Below are positions 28,387 through 38,050 of a DNA stretch of 64,000 nucleotides, piece after piece. A program made the translations under genes and the position numbers. Origin of the DNA: Sulfitobacter sp. W027 (GTDB lineage: Bacteria > Pseudomonadota > Alphaproteobacteria > Rhodobacterales > Rhodobacteraceae). How positions within the stretch are numbered: position 1 is the first letter of the stretch; each line of letters starts with the position of its first letter. The stretch is from assembly GCF_025143985.1 (NCBI RefSeq), contig NZ_CP083564.1:2511001-2575000 (forward strand), in the 5' to 3' direction. The notes under the pieces are model-generated. The model had not been told where the DNA came from. It did not search any database and saw only the letters and a program-made list of their open reading frames with translations.

Positions 28387-29060
28387 AAATCCGCCCCCGC
28401 CAATTGAATGCGCCGATTGGCGATGCGCAGCACGCGGGCCTGCACATGCACTTTGGTGGCGCGGATCAGGCCCAGATCATGGGTGGCGATCAACACGGTC
28501 TTGCCCATGCGGTTCAACTCGATCAACAGGCGAAGCAACCGCTGCGACATCTCCCAATCGATGTTCCCCGTCGGCTCATCCGCCAAAATCACATCCGGCG
28601 ACATGATCACCGCGCGGGCAAGGGCGGCCCGTTGCCGCTCCCCGCCCGACAGCTCAGGCGGCAGAGCGTCGGCGCGGTTGGTAAGCCCGACCCATGACAT
28701 CAACTCTTCCAGATCGGTGCCCCCGGCCTCGGCCTGACGGCCAGAGACATTTAGCGGCAGCGCGATATTCTCGGTCAACGGCAGATGGTCGAGGAATTTC
28801 ACGTCCTGATGCACCACGCCAACCCGGCGACGCATCAGCGCGATGTCGTCACGGCCCAGCCCGCGCACATCGGTGCCAAAAATCCGCAGATGCCCCGCCG
28901 TGGGCAGCAAGGCCCCGTAGCAGAGCTTCATCAAGGTGGTCTTGCCCGCGCCTGAGGGGCCGGTGAGGAAATGAAACGATCCGGGGGCGAGTTTCAGCGT
29001 GATGTCGGACAGCAATTCGCCCCCGCCATAGCTGTAGGCCACATTTTCGAGCTCTATCAC
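28383..29060 (-). CDS. ftsE: Cell-division ABC transporter ATPase FtsE
   Basis: 225 residues with a full ABC core: Walker A GPSGAGKTT near 35-43, Q-loop VVHQDVKFL, signature LSGGERQR near 139, Walker B VILADEPTGN and switch His in IATHDLGL. Opening MIELENVAYSYGGGE is typical of FtsE. First gene of ftsE-ftsX-plsC, divergent from a zinc-ribbon gene with 162 bp between starts. Confidence 0.93.
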   Translation of the reverse strand: MIELENVAYSYGGGELLSDITLKLAPGSFHFLTGPSGAGKTTLMKLCYGALLPTAGHLRIFGTDVRGLGRDDIALMRRRVGVVHQDVKFLDHLPLTENIALPLNVSGRQAEAGGTDLEELMSWVGLTNRADALPPELSGGERQRAALARAVIMSPDVILADEPTGNIDWEMSQRLLRLLIELNRMGKTVLIATHDLGLIRATKVHVQARVLRIANRRIQLAGADL

Positions 29061-29222
29061 GCAACCACCTTAAAACACTTCGACCTGTTGTGCCTCAGCA
29101 CCGGAAAGGATTCAATCACTCAGAACCCCAGCACCCTGCCCAGATATCACTTTTCCTACGTTATTCTAGGACATATGCTGTCCGTTACGATCCGAGAGCA
29201 CCGAACGAACCCAGGAATGACC

Positions 29223-30254
29223 ATGCGGCTGATCTGCCCCAACTGCGACGCGCAATACGAAGTCCCCGATGAGGTGATGCCGTTGGCAGGGCGTGACGTG
29301 CAATGTTCCAACTGTGGGCAGACGTGGTTTCAGCATCATCCCGACAATGCGCCGGAAGAAGGCGACAGCGACTTTGACGAAGATTTCGACGATGACATGA
29401 TGCATATGAAGCAACCCGCATCGGGTGATGCGGATGAAGAAACATCTGCGGCCAACAGTCTACCTGATCTCCAGCCTTTCGGGGATGAGGATTACGAGGA
29501 CGATGGTATCGAAGACGATGCTTTTGAAGACGACAACCTTGAAGGCGGCGATTCCGAAAACGACTCCTTTGACCCGGAAGAAGAGGCTGAGCGTCCGGCA
29601 CCCGCCGCCGCACCCGTGCGACGCCCGCTCGATCCTGCCATCGCGGAAATCCTGCGCCAAGAGGCCGCGGCAGAGCAAGAAGCCCGCCGACGTCGGCAGT
29701 CTGCTCCGCTGGAAAGCCAACCGGACCTTGGCCTAGATGACGCGCCCCATGCCGCGCCCAAGAAAGCCCCGCGCCCCGACATCGCCGAAAATAATCGTGT
29801 GGCTGAGGACCAAGACGCGCGCCGCGCTCATGAGGCCCGTCTGCGCATGGCCAAAATGCGCGGAGAGCCGGTTCCCGAACGCGAGAATGACGCCTACGGC
29901 AGCGCGTCGCGCCGGGATCTGCTGCCCGATATCGAAGAGATCAACTCAACCCTGCGCCACGACCGCACGCAGGGCCAGCAGGCGGGGCCAACGCCCACCG
30001 CCGCGCTCGACCGCCCTGAAAAACCGCGCAAATCCGGGGGGTTCATGCGCGGCTTCACCGTGATGATCGCCTTGGCCGCCATCTTGGCGGCGGTCTATGT
30101 CTATGCGCCGCAGATTGCGCAATCCTTGCCGCAGGCCGATCCTTACCTGTCGTCCTATGTGGCATGGATGGACGACGCACGCATTTGGCTGGACGGGCAG
30201 TTGCAAGACCTGCTGGTCTGGCTCGACACCGTGGCGACCCAGTCACAGGGCTGA
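29223..30254 (+). CDS. MJ0042-type zinc-ribbon membrane protein with acidic region
   Basis: 343 residues. N-terminal zinc ribbon MRLICPNCDAQYEVPD..VQCSNCGQTWF (four Cys, residues 5-32), then a long low-complexity Asp/Glu stretch to about residue 130, an Arg/Ala-rich charged segment, and one membrane helix near residues 277-297 with a short periplasmic end. I choose 29223 over 29217 because AGGA is then about 7 bp upstream. The domain is common in alphaproteobacteria without known function. Confidence 0.85.
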   Translation: MRLICPNCDAQYEVPDEVMPLAGRDVQCSNCGQTWFQHHPDNAPEEGDSDFDEDFDDDMMHMKQPASGDADEETSAANSLPDLQPFGDEDYEDDGIEDDAFEDDNLEGGDSENDSFDPEEEAERPAPAAAPVRRPLDPAIAEILRQEAAAEQEARRRRQSAPLESQPDLGLDDAPHAAPKKAPRPDIAENNRVAEDQDARRAHEARLRMAKMRGEPVPERENDAYGSASRRDLLPDIEEINSTLRHDRTQGQQAGPTPTAALDRPEKPRKSGGFMRGFTVMIALAAILAAVYVYAPQIAQSLPQADPYLSSYVAWMDDARIWLDGQLQDLLVWLDTVATQSQG

Positions 30255-30260
30255 TCCCGC

Positions 30261-32810
30261 TTAGAACCGATCCAACAGTCTGTTGAGGTAATCACGTTCA
30301 ACCTCGGGCCGCTCCGCCTCGCCCGAGCGGCGGCGGATTTCGTCCAGCAAACGCCGCGCGCGGCCCTGATCGTCGGGCCCCTGCGCCAGCGGCGCGTCCG
30401 AGCTATTGGCCCCATTGCCCCCCTGCTCGCGCCCCAGCGGATCGCGCGCCTCGGCCCGGCGGTCGCCCTCAGCGGTGCCTTGACCGGGCTGGCCCTCGCC
30501 CTGTTCTTGCTCCATCGCATCGCCAAGCGACCGCATCCCCTCGCGCAGGGCTTCCATGGCCTGTGCCTGATTGTCGATCGCCTCGGCCAACTCATCGCGG
30601 CGCAGGGCCTTGCCGGCGCGGTCCATCGCTTCTCCGGCGCGGTCCAGTGCATCACGCGCGGCATCCCCTTCGGGCGTGCCTTGCCCCGGCAGACGCCCTT
30701 CTTGACGACGCAACTCATCGCGCAGCGCTTGCTGACGCCCGGCCAGCCCCTCTTCGGCTCCGTCTTCGCCGGATTGGCCGCCCTGCCCTTGCTGGCCCTC
30801 ATGGCTCTGACCGCGGCCCTGCCCGCCATTGCGGCCCTCGTTGCCTTCATTCTCACCCGCGCCAGTGCCGGGATTGAACTGCTCTTGCAGGTCGCGGAAG
30901 GCCTGATCGCTCAGCCCCTGTTGCTCGCGCAGGGTTTCCGAGAGTCCCTCCATCGCCTGCTCACCCGGTGAATTGCCGCCCTCGCCGGGCTGGCCTTGGG
31001 TGACGCGCATGTTCTCCATCATCTCTTGCAACTGGCGCAGCGCCTCTGCGGCCTCGGCCATGCGGCCCTGCTCCATCAACTCTTGAATACGGTCCATCAT
31101 CCGCTGCAGATCATCTTGCGTCATCTGCATGGACTCGCCTTGGGGCTGCTGGCCTTCGCCATCGCCCTCCTGCGCCTGTTGGCGCTGCAGTTGCTCTAGA
31201 TACTCTTCGGTGGCGCGGCGCAGCTCTTCCATCAGCTCGGCAATCTCTGCCGACGACGCGCCGTTCTTCATCGCCTCATTCAGCCGATCCTGCGCCCGGC
31301 GCATCCGCGCCAGCGCATCGGCCAACACGCCCTCTTCCAGTTCAATCGCCAACGCCCAGAGGTCTTCGGCCATCTCGGTCTTGACCTCTTCGTCCAGCCC
31401 ATAACGCGCCCGGATTTCCAGACGGCGGATCAATTGCTTGAGCCGCAGAACCGTGACATCCGATCGCAGGTCCTCCCCCGGCGCATAGGTTACAGCGCGA
31501 AGCACCTGCGCGATGCGTGGGGCATTGGCCCGCGACCACAAAAGGTCGCGGCGCATCTCGATGACTGCTGCCGCCGCGGGATCGAAAAAGCGCCGCCCCG
31601 GCAGGGTCAACTGGCTCACCTCCGTCGCGGCTTGCTGTTCGGCGGCGTCGAGCACGGAAAGCTCTAGAGATACCGGCAGATTGGCCCAAGGGTGTTTCGA
31701 GAAATTCTCGATCAAGCTCTCTTCAAACTCGCGTCGATCACCGGTGATCGGCATGGGCAGCGGCACGACGATCTCGGGCCGTGTGTCAGGGTCGATGGTC
31801 AACCCATAGCGGCGGTCGACGGAGGCCAGATCAAGGCTGATCCGCGCCTCGCCTGCTTCGACGCCGTAGTCATCCCGCGCGGCAAACGGCAGGCTCATTT
31901 CGCCCAAAGCAGTCACCTCGGGCGGGCCTTGTCGCTCGATCTGCGGGGCGGCGTCGGGGAGCATTGTAATCTGCCATGCCCGCGCGCCCGGACCCTCGAT
32001 GCTGATCTCGCCGCTTTGGCGCAGGGTGAAATCCTGCGCGGGCTCTGAGGTCGCGCCCCCCGCGCGGCCCGATACGGTTTCTTGCATCGTCAACGCACCC
32101 AACTCTCCGTAAAGCCGCAGGGTGATCAACGTGCCCGCAGGCAGAGACAGCGCCCCGGCCTCAAGGTCATTCAGATAAAGCGTTGGTTTCCCAGTATGGT
32201 GCGGCGGCTCGGCCCACCCCTCCCAGACCGGGCCAGAGGCCAGCGTGCCGCCCGCCCCGCCGGGGGTCAGCTGCGTCACCTCACCCAACCGCCAGACCGA
32301 GCCGAAGACCAGTGCAACGACGAAAGCCAGCAGCGCCACATAGCGCAGCGCATAGGGATCGGCCTGCGCGACCCGTAGGTCACCCTTGACCGGCTGCGCC
32401 TGCGCGGCCCGCGCGGCCATACGTTTCTGATGGGCCTGCCAGACCGCCGCCGAGGCTGTGTCGCCCGCGCCAATCGCCTGATCGTCCAAAAGCGCCCGAA
32501 TGGGCCGCCCCGGCAGGCTGGCATCCAGCCGCGCCAAGGCCTCTGCCTGTGAGGGAATGCGAAAGCGCCGGAGCGCGAAAACCAATGTGCCGAGAAACCC
32601 AAGGCCCACAGCGGCCAGCACACCCCAAAGCAGATCACCGGTCAGATTGTCCTGCGCCCCCATCATCAGCAGCGCCAGCACCGCCAGCAGCAGCGTCAGC
32701 ATCGGCCAAAGCGCCTGCACCAGCGCCTCGGCCCACATCCCCGCCCAAGTCAGCCGCAAGGGCCGCCGCAATGCGCGCAGCCCGTCTGTCTTGTCAGTGG
32801 ATGTTTCCAT
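30261..32810 (-). CDS. TIGR02302/DUF4175 family membrane protein
   Basis: 849 residues: two membrane segments near the N-terminus (about 30-50 and 58-80), a third near 155-175, a periplasmic-type beta region to about 460, and a long Gln/Glu/Gly-rich low-complexity C-terminus (EEQLQRQQAQEGDGEGQQPQG and similar) with helical heptad-like parts (MRRAQDRLNEAMKNG, LMEQGRMAEAAEALRQLQEMM). The family is conserved in alphaproteobacteria and uncharacterised. It lies 35 bp after lysA and is probably the last gene of the argH-lysA operon. Confidence 0.85.
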   Translation of the reverse strand: METSTDKTDGLRALRRPLRLTWAGMWAEALVQALWPMLTLLLAVLALLMMGAQDNLTGDLLWGVLAAVGLGFLGTLVFALRRFRIPSQAEALARLDASLPGRPIRALLDDQAIGAGDTASAAVWQAHQKRMAARAAQAQPVKGDLRVAQADPYALRYVALLAFVVALVFGSVWRLGEVTQLTPGGAGGTLASGPVWEGWAEPPHHTGKPTLYLNDLEAGALSLPAGTLITLRLYGELGALTMQETVSGRAGGATSEPAQDFTLRQSGEISIEGPGARAWQITMLPDAAPQIERQGPPEVTALGEMSLPFAARDDYGVEAGEARISLDLASVDRRYGLTIDPDTRPEIVVPLPMPITGDRREFEESLIENFSKHPWANLPVSLELSVLDAAEQQAATEVSQLTLPGRRFFDPAAAAVIEMRRDLLWSRANAPRIAQVLRAVTYAPGEDLRSDVTVLRLKQLIRRLEIRARYGLDEEVKTEMAEDLWALAIELEEGVLADALARMRRAQDRLNEAMKNGASSAEIAELMEELRRATEEYLEQLQRQQAQEGDGEGQQPQGESMQMTQDDLQRMMDRIQELMEQGRMAEAAEALRQLQEMMENMRVTQGQPGEGGNSPGEQAMEGLSETLREQQGLSDQAFRDLQEQFNPGTGAGENEGNEGRNGGQGRGQSHEGQQGQGGQSGEDGAEEGLAGRQQALRDELRRQEGRLPGQGTPEGDAARDALDRAGEAMDRAGKALRRDELAEAIDNQAQAMEALREGMRSLGDAMEQEQGEGQPGQGTAEGDRRAEARDPLGREQGGNGANSSDAPLAQGPDDQGRARRLLDEIRRRSGEAERPEVERDYLNRLLDRF

Positions 32811-32845
32811 GCGTCACGCTCCGGTGGCCCGGCGGCGGGATGCCG

Positions 32846-34111
32846 TCAAAGCCATTCAGGGATGGTATCGCGGTTTATCATTTCGTCAAAGCTTGGCCGT
32901 GGGCGGATAACCGCGAATTGATCGCCATTGACCAGCACCTCGGGGATCAGGGGCCGCGAATTATATTCGCTGCTCATCACTGCGCCGTAGGCTCCGGCAG
33001 AGCGGAAGGCCACCAGATCACCCGACCCCAGCACCGGCATCATCCGCTGTTTGGCGAACGTATCGCCGGATTCGCAAACCGGGCCGACGATATCCACCGG
33101 GCGCGGCTCTGCCCCCGGCGCGGGTTCATTCAGCGGCACGATGTCATGCCAAGCGTCATACATGGCGGGGCGGATGAGATCGTTCATCGCGGCATCAAGG
33201 ATCAGGAAATCGCGGCCCTCGCCGGATTTGAGGTAGATCACCTCGCTCACCAAGACGCCCGCGTTGCCGGCAATCAAACGGCCCGGCTCAATCTCAATCT
33301 CGCATTCCAGATGCCCCAGCGTGCGCTGCACCATCGCGCCGTAATCCGTGGGCAGTGGCGGGGCGGAGTTGGAGCGTTCATAGGGAATGCCCAAGCCGCC
33401 GCCAAGATCCAGCCGCCGGATGTTATGCCCATCGGCGCGCAGCACTTCGGTCAGTTCCGCCACTTTGCCGTAGGCCTGCTCAAAGGGGGCGAGATCGGTC
33501 AACTGGCTGCCGATATGCACGTCGATGCCGACGATCTCCAACCCCGGCAGATTGGCCGCCATGGCATAGACTTCGCGGGCGCGGGCGATGGGGATGCCGA
33601 ACTTGTTCTCGCTTTTGCCGGTGGCGATCTTTGCATGAGTTTTCGCGTCAACGTCCGGGTTCACGCGGATGGTGATCGGGGCCACTTTGCCCAACTCACG
33701 CGCCACGATATCAAGCAGGATCATCTCCGGCTCGCTCTCAACGTTGAACTGCCGAATGCCGCCCGTCAGCGCCAGTTCGATCTCATCGCGGGTCTTGCCG
33801 ACGCCGGAGAACACGATCTTATCCCCCGGCACCCCTGCCGCCTTGGCGCGGCGGTATTCCCCGCCCGAGACCACATCCATCCCCGCGCCCGCCTGCGCCA
33901 GTGTGCGCAGAACGGCTTGGTTGGAGTTGGCTTTCATGGCGTAGCAGACCAAGTGATCCATGCCCGAGAGCGCGTCGTCAAAGAGGTGGAAATGGCGCAG
34001 CAGCGTGGCGGTGGAATAGACATAGACCGGCGTACCGACGGCGGCGGCAATCTCGGCCAGGCTTACGTCTTCGGCATGCAACACACCGTCTTTATAGAGA
34101 AAATGATCCAT
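32846..34111 (-). CDS. lysA: Diaminopimelate decarboxylase
   Basis: PLP enzyme producing L-lysine from meso-diaminopimelate, 421 residues. PLP-Lys in CYAMKANSNQ near residue 60; HIGSQLTDLAPF, GGGLGIPYE, EPGRLIAGNAGVLV and the C-terminal VCESGDTFA and AYGAVMSSEYNSR all match the family. Preceded by three small genes that link it to argH. Confidence 0.96.
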   Translation of the reverse strand: MDHFLYKDGVLHAEDVSLAEIAAAVGTPVYVYSTATLLRHFHLFDDALSGMDHLVCYAMKANSNQAVLRTLAQAGAGMDVVSGGEYRRAKAAGVPGDKIVFSGVGKTRDEIELALTGGIRQFNVESEPEMILLDIVARELGKVAPITIRVNPDVDAKTHAKIATGKSENKFGIPIARAREVYAMAANLPGLEIVGIDVHIGSQLTDLAPFEQAYGKVAELTEVLRADGHNIRRLDLGGGLGIPYERSNSAPPLPTDYGAMVQRTLGHLECEIEIEPGRLIAGNAGVLVSEVIYLKSGEGRDFLILDAAMNDLIRPAMYDAWHDIVPLNEPAPGAEPRPVDIVGPVCESGDTFAKQRMMPVLGSGDLVAFRSAGAYGAVMSSEYNSRPLIPEVLVNGDQFAVIRPRPSFDEMINRDTIPEWL

Positions 34112-34138
34112 CTGCGCTTGGCCCCATGTCGTCGCCGC

Positions 34139-34456
34139 TTATCTGATGGGCGCTGTCCGCAGGAAAAGATAGAGCGGCAGGCCACAGCTCACCCCAATAC
34201 AGAACGTGGCGGGAATGGCAATCAAGCTGAGGAAATTCCGGCGCACGGCGACCTCGGCGATGATCCAGATGGTCAAAGTGACGGCAGCGATGGTCAGATC
34301 CCAGACCAGCCCGCTGGCGGCGGCGTTGGCGTGCCAGGCATCGACCATGGCGCTGAGGCTCCAGCCTTCGGCGTTGAACCATGTGACGAAGTAATACATC
34401 GGATGGATCGTGCCCCAGACCGCGAGGGCGAGGTAGAGCATGCGCAACGGTGACAT
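34139..34456 (-). CDS. DUF2834 small membrane protein
   Basis: 105 residues, three membrane segments (about 5-24, 50-66, 74-97). The loop PMYYFVTWFNAEGWSLSAMVDAWHANAAASGLVWDLTIA is typical of DUF2834. The ATG overlaps the stop of the preceding lipoprotein (TGATG), so translation is coupled despite a weak ribosome site. Unknown function. Confidence 0.8.
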   Translation of the reverse strand: MSPLRMLYLALAVWGTIHPMYYFVTWFNAEGWSLSAMVDAWHANAAASGLVWDLTIAAVTLTIWIIAEVAVRRNFLSLIAIPATFCIGVSCGLPLYLFLRTAPIR

Positions 34457-34614
34457 CAGAAGGTCTTTGCCACGCCGACGGTGGCATAGCCCGACAGGCT
34501 GATCCCCGGTTCGGCTGGCGGTGGCGCCTCTTGCCGCGCGGATGGCTGCGGCGGGGTGCAAGCGGCCAAGCCAAGCGTCCCGGCCACCAGCGTAATTTGC
34601 AAAAGTGGCTTCAC
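34456..34614 (-). CDS. Tiny lipoprotein in the argH-lysA operon
   Basis: 52 residues read from a GTG at 34614: a short signal with lipobox LAAC (Cys at residue 19), then a Pro/Ala-rich mature part and the end SGYATVGVAKTF. The start overlaps the previous stop (GTGA), and the stop overlaps the DUF2834 start by one base. Coupling at both ends and a sound lipobox make it a likely real gene in spite of its size. The mature peptide is about 34 residues. Confidence 0.65.
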   Translation of the reverse strand: MKPLLQITLVAGTLGLAACTPPQPSARQEAPPPAEPGISLSGYATVGVAKTF

Positions 34615-34790
34615 GACCCGACCCCAAGTGCCAGCGAGAACGGCCCGCGCCGCAGACCCACAGCCGTGCCGACCGACACGCCCGACGACGACATGGTGAT
34701 CGTGCTGCTGGCTGTCGGTTTAACTGGTTCGCCATCCGCGCCGCAGGCGGCAAGGCTCAGCAAAGCAAGGGTCGCGAGGGCGCGTTTCAC
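34611..34790 (-). CDS. LptM-like small lipoprotein
   Basis: 59 residues from a GTG at 34790 that overlaps the argH stop (GTGA). Signal peptide with lipobox LAAC, then [10 protein letters not shown] at the mature N-terminus, which fits the CGxxGxPxxP pattern of LptM/YifL, the small lipoprotein next to lysA/dapF in gammaproteobacteria that helps LptD oxidative folding. The remaining 35 residues are Ser/Thr/Gly-rich. Assignment to LptM rests on this short pattern and on the argH-lysA position. Confidence 0.68.
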   Translation of the reverse strand: MKRALATLALLSLAACGADGEPVKPTASSTITMSSSGVSVGTAVGLRRGPFSLALGVGS

Positions 34791-36178
34791 TTCAGGATTT
34801 CCTTCCAACGCTCGACTTGGGCACGCACCTGCGCAGGGGCGGTGCCGCCATAGGACATGCGCGAGTTTACCGAGTTTTCGACGCCGAGCACATCGAAAAC
34901 GTCCTTAGTGATCTCGGCGTGCACCGATTGCATCTGTTCCAGCGTAAGGTCCGGCAAATCGCAGCCCTGCGCCTCGGCCATGGCGACCAGCGTGCCGGTC
35001 ACGTGATGCGCGTCGCGGAAGGGCAGACCCGGCACGCGCACCAGCCAGTCGGCCAGATCGGTGGCGGTGGAGAATCCCGAGCCCGCAGCAGCGGCGAGGT
35101 TCTCGCGCTCCGCGGTCATATCGCCGACCATTCCGGTCATCGCGGCCAGCGCCAGCATCAGGTTATCGGCAGCGTCGAAGACCTGCTCTTTGTCTTCTTG
35201 CATGTCCTTGGAATAGGCCAACGGCAGCCCCTTCATCACGATCATCAACGCGGTGTTCGCGCCGAAAATGCGGCCCACTTTAGCGCGGATCAACTCAGCT
35301 GCGTCGGGGTTTTTCTTCTGCGGCATGATGCTTGAGCCGGTCGAGAAGCGGTCCGACAGCGCCACGAAGCGGAACTGTGCCGAGGACCAGATGACTAGCT
35401 CTTCAGCAAAGCGCGACAGGTGCATGGCGCAGATGCTTGCCGCGCCCATGAATTCCAACGCGAAGTCGCGGTCGCTGACGGCGTCGAGGGAGTTCGCGGC
35501 GGGGCGGTCAAAGCCGAGCGCTTCGGCTGTCATGTCCCGGTCAATCGGGAAGGACGTGCCAGCCAGTGCGGCGGCCCCCAGCGGGCATTCGTTCATACGG
35601 CGACGCGCATCGCGAAAGCGCGACAGGTCGCGGCCAAACATCTCAACATAGGCCATCATGTGATGGCCCCATGTGACTGGCTGCGCGGTTTGCAGATGGG
35701 TAAAGCCTGGCATCACCCAATCGGCGCCCGCCTCGGCTTGAGACAAAAGCGCGCGGACCAGCGCTTGCAGACCCTCATCGGCGGCGTCCAACTGATCGCG
35801 CACCCAGAGTTTAAAATCGGTCGCGACTTGGTCGTTGCGCGAGCGGCCCGTGTGCAGACGGCCTGCGGGCTCGCCAATCAGGTCTTTCAGCCGCGCCTCG
35901 ACGTTCATGTGGATGTCTTCAAGCGCTGCCGAGAACTCAAACTTGCCCTCTTCGATCTCTGACAAGATCGTGAGAAGCCCTTCCCGTATCGCGTCAGCGT
36001 CGTTATCAGTCAGGATGCCCGTGGCTGCCAGCATGGCGGCATGGGCACGCGACCCGGCGATGTCTTGTGCGGCCATCCGTTTGTCGAACCCGATCGAAGC
36101 GTTGATCGCCTCCATGATCGCGTCCGGTCCGGCGGCGAAACGGCCACCCCACATTTTGTTCGAGGTCGTGTCGGTCAT
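34787..36178 (-). CDS. argH: Argininosuccinate lyase
   Basis: Cleaves argininosuccinate to arginine and fumarate, 463 residues. [13 protein letters not shown] at the start, [11 protein letters not shown] near residue 115, [11 protein letters not shown] near 160, and the family signature [12 protein letters not shown] near 282-293. I choose 36178, 9 bp after AAGGG; the frame is open much further upstream into the divergent gene. It starts 23 bp from the divergent tlpA-like gene and leads the argH-lysA operon. Confidence 0.97.
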   Translation of the reverse strand: MTDTTSNKMWGGRFAAGPDAIMEAINASIGFDKRMAAQDIAGSRAHAAMLAATGILTDNDADAIREGLLTILSEIEEGKFEFSAALEDIHMNVEARLKDLIGEPAGRLHTGRSRNDQVATDFKLWVRDQLDAADEGLQALVRALLSQAEAGADWVMPGFTHLQTAQPVTWGHHMMAYVEMFGRDLSRFRDARRRMNECPLGAAALAGTSFPIDRDMTAEALGFDRPAANSLDAVSDRDFALEFMGAASICAMHLSRFAEELVIWSSAQFRFVALSDRFSTGSSIMPQKKNPDAAELIRAKVGRIFGANTALMIVMKGLPLAYSKDMQEDKEQVFDAADNLMLALAAMTGMVGDMTAERENLAAAAGSGFSTATDLADWLVRVPGLPFRDAHHVTGTLVAMAEAQGCDLPDLTLEQMQSVHAEITKDVFDVLGVENSVNSRMSYGGTAPAQVRAQVERWKEILK

Positions 36179-36201
36179 GTTGAATACCCTTGGAGGGACG
36201 T

Positions 36202-36771
36202 ATGAAAAATCTCGTGCTCGGCTTCGTTTATACGCTGCTTGTCGCAGGTGCAAACCCCGCCCTTGCCGGAACGGCTGACATCGCGGGGCTGCGCGACGGG
36301 GACATGAAGAAACTCGTGATCCATGACGCGCCGCAAGCGGCTTCTGACGTGACTTTTGAGCGTGAGGACGATGGCGAGGCAATGTCGCTGGCGGATTATG
36401 AAGGCAAGATCGTGTTGGTGAACTTCTGGGCCACATGGTGCGCACCCTGCCGCAAGGAAATGCCGCAGTTGAACGCGCTGCAAAAAGAATTTGGCGGCGA
36501 TGATTTTCAGGTGCTGACCATCGCTACGGGGCGTAATTCAGAGGAAGGGATCAAACGTTTCTTCGAGGAAGCGGGCGTCGACAGCCTGCCGCGCCACCAA
36601 GACCCGAAGCAAAAGCTCGCCAGCCAGATGGGCGTGTTCGGCCTGCCGATCAGCGTATTGCTAGACCGTGAAGGGCGTGAGATTGCCCGGTTGCAGGGCG
36701 ATGCGGAATGGGACTCTGAGAGCGCGCGGGCGATTATCGCAGCGCTGATTAAAGAAGACGCCGAAAGCTAA
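36202..36771 (+). CDS. TlpA-like thioredoxin-fold protein, exported
   Basis: 189 residues. Signal peptide about 1-23 ([15 protein letters not shown]), then a TlpA/ResA domain with [15 protein letters not shown] (CxxC near 82-85) and the cis-Pro region [15 protein letters not shown]. It should be a periplasmic disulfide reductase, of the type used in cytochrome c maturation or copper-site assembly. GGAGGG stands before the ATG at 36202. Divergent from argH with 23 bp between start codons. Confidence 0.9.
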   Translation: MKNLVLGFVYTLLVAGANPALAGTADIAGLRDGDMKKLVIHDAPQAASDVTFEREDDGEAMSLADYEGKIVLVNFWATWCAPCRKEMPQLNALQKEFGGDDFQVLTIATGRNSEEGIKRFFEEAGVDSLPRHQDPKQKLASQMGVFGLPISVLLDREGREIARLQGDAEWDSESARAIIAALIKEDAES

Positions 36772-36783
36772 AGCCCTCACGTA

Positions 36784-36805
36784 GGTCGGGCGTCAGCGCC
36801 CGGCC
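36784..36805. terminator. Hairpin between convergent tlpA-like and Hint genes
   Basis: GGTCGGGCG and CGCCCGGCC (one G-T pair) around a 4-nt loop, lying in the 35 bp between two convergent stops. No strong T-tract; probably a shared terminator. Confidence 0.45.
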
Positions 36806-36806
36806 C

Positions 36807-37880
36807 TTACGCCACATGCCGCAGGATCGCCGCCTCAGACGTGCTGAGATTGCGACGTGCGAAGCCACCGTAGCTGTGCGGATCAGCCGCCAGCTGCGGA
36901 TGCGCCGCAAGCAGACGCGCCCGGTCCTGCGCGCCAAGACTGGTGAGCGGGGCTGCGGCGGGATGAAAGCTCTCGGTCTCGACCCCGTTGGCCCACATCA
37001 CCTGATGCTCGGCCAGCAGCACATGGATATAGGTCACCTCGCGCAGGGACATATCGCTGGCCACGCTGTGCCCGTTGATCAGGTCTTTGGCCGCGACCAG
37101 CACCTCGTCACAGTTGAACAGATCACGGGCCTGCCGGCCTTGCAGCACGATCCGGTGGTCGGGCGAGACCAGCAGCGGGGCATCGGGCTGCGCAATTCCC
37201 AAGGCACCCGGGCGGAACCGCACGGGCCGCAGATGCGGCATGGCATGCAGCCGCGCGCCGCTCATCCGGCGGCTGCCGATCCACTCCAGCGGCTGCGCGC
37301 CATTGTCCTTGGTCTGGATCAGATCACCCTCGCGCAGCTCTTCGATGAGGGCGCTGCCCATGGGCGTGCGAATGCGGGTGCCGGGGGTAAAGCAGATGAC
37401 AACGCGACTCTCGGCCTCCAAGAGCCTATCACGCTGCGGTTTTATGGTGCTGTGCATCACCCACAGTTCGCAATCACGCGGCGGCAATTCATCGACAAAC
37501 ATCAACAGCGGCGTGCGACTTTGGCCTGCGTCAATCAACGTGACTGTGTAGATCCGCGCGCCATTGGTGACCATGAAACTGTTGCCGAGCGGTGGGGCGG
37601 TATGGTCGTTACACAGAGCTTTGGGCGGCATAACGCCCCCCTCTTCCAGCGCTGCGCCGATCAGGCGTTGCACCATGCGAGCCGCGCGTTTGCGCAGCTG
37701 CTCTGCCCCGTCCGCCATATCCAGCCGCAATACATCATTCGGCCCATCCACGCGGAGAGTATCCCCGCGCCACGCCCAGGCAGAGCCCAGTTCGAGCGAC
37801 TGCACCGGCGCGGCCTCCAGACCGTCGATCTCTGTTTGCGACCAGCTGATGACAAACGTGCCTCGAAAGCCCGTTTTCAT
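36807..37880 (-). CDS. Hint (hedgehog/intein) domain protein
   Basis: 357 residues. The N-terminal about 155 residues are an unassigned beta-rich region. The Hint domain starts at about residue 161: VICFTPGTRIRTP with nucleophile Cys163, then EELREGDLIQTKDNG, VSPDHRIVLQG (His242) and HVLLAEHQVMWANGVETESFHP near 286-307. This is the Hint_2 type common in Rhodobacterales; such domains can cleave the peptide bond before the Cys, which would release the N-terminal 162 residues. A His/Asn intein C-terminal pair is not evident, so cleavage, not splicing, is expected. Confidence 0.85.
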   Translation of the reverse strand: MKTGFRGTFVISWSQTEIDGLEAAPVQSLELGSAWAWRGDTLRVDGPNDVLRLDMADGAEQLRKRAARMVQRLIGAALEEGGVMPPKALCNDHTAPPLGNSFMVTNGARIYTVTLIDAGQSRTPLLMFVDELPPRDCELWVMHSTIKPQRDRLLEAESRVVICFTPGTRIRTPMGSALIEELREGDLIQTKDNGAQPLEWIGSRRMSGARLHAMPHLRPVRFRPGALGIAQPDAPLLVSPDHRIVLQGRQARDLFNCDEVLVAAKDLINGHSVASDMSLREVTYIHVLLAEHQVMWANGVETESFHPAAAPLTSLGAQDRARLLAAHPQLAADPHSYGGFARRNLSTSEAAILRHVA

Positions 37881-38050
37881 TATTGCTCTGCCTACCTCAC
37901 GTATTTTTATTAACGCCAGCCTAACAAAGCCGCTGCCCTCGCGGAAGATGGCATGAATGTGGCAGTGCAACCTGTTGCAATTTGATCTTCATCCGCCCAG
38001 ACGGACGGCGGCGCCCAGAACGCTTGTAAATCGCCAGCGTCTTGGTAACG

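Noticed and set aside
32549..34453. 634-codon frame opposite lysA
   Set aside because: Antisense shadow; lysA has all catalytic motifs.
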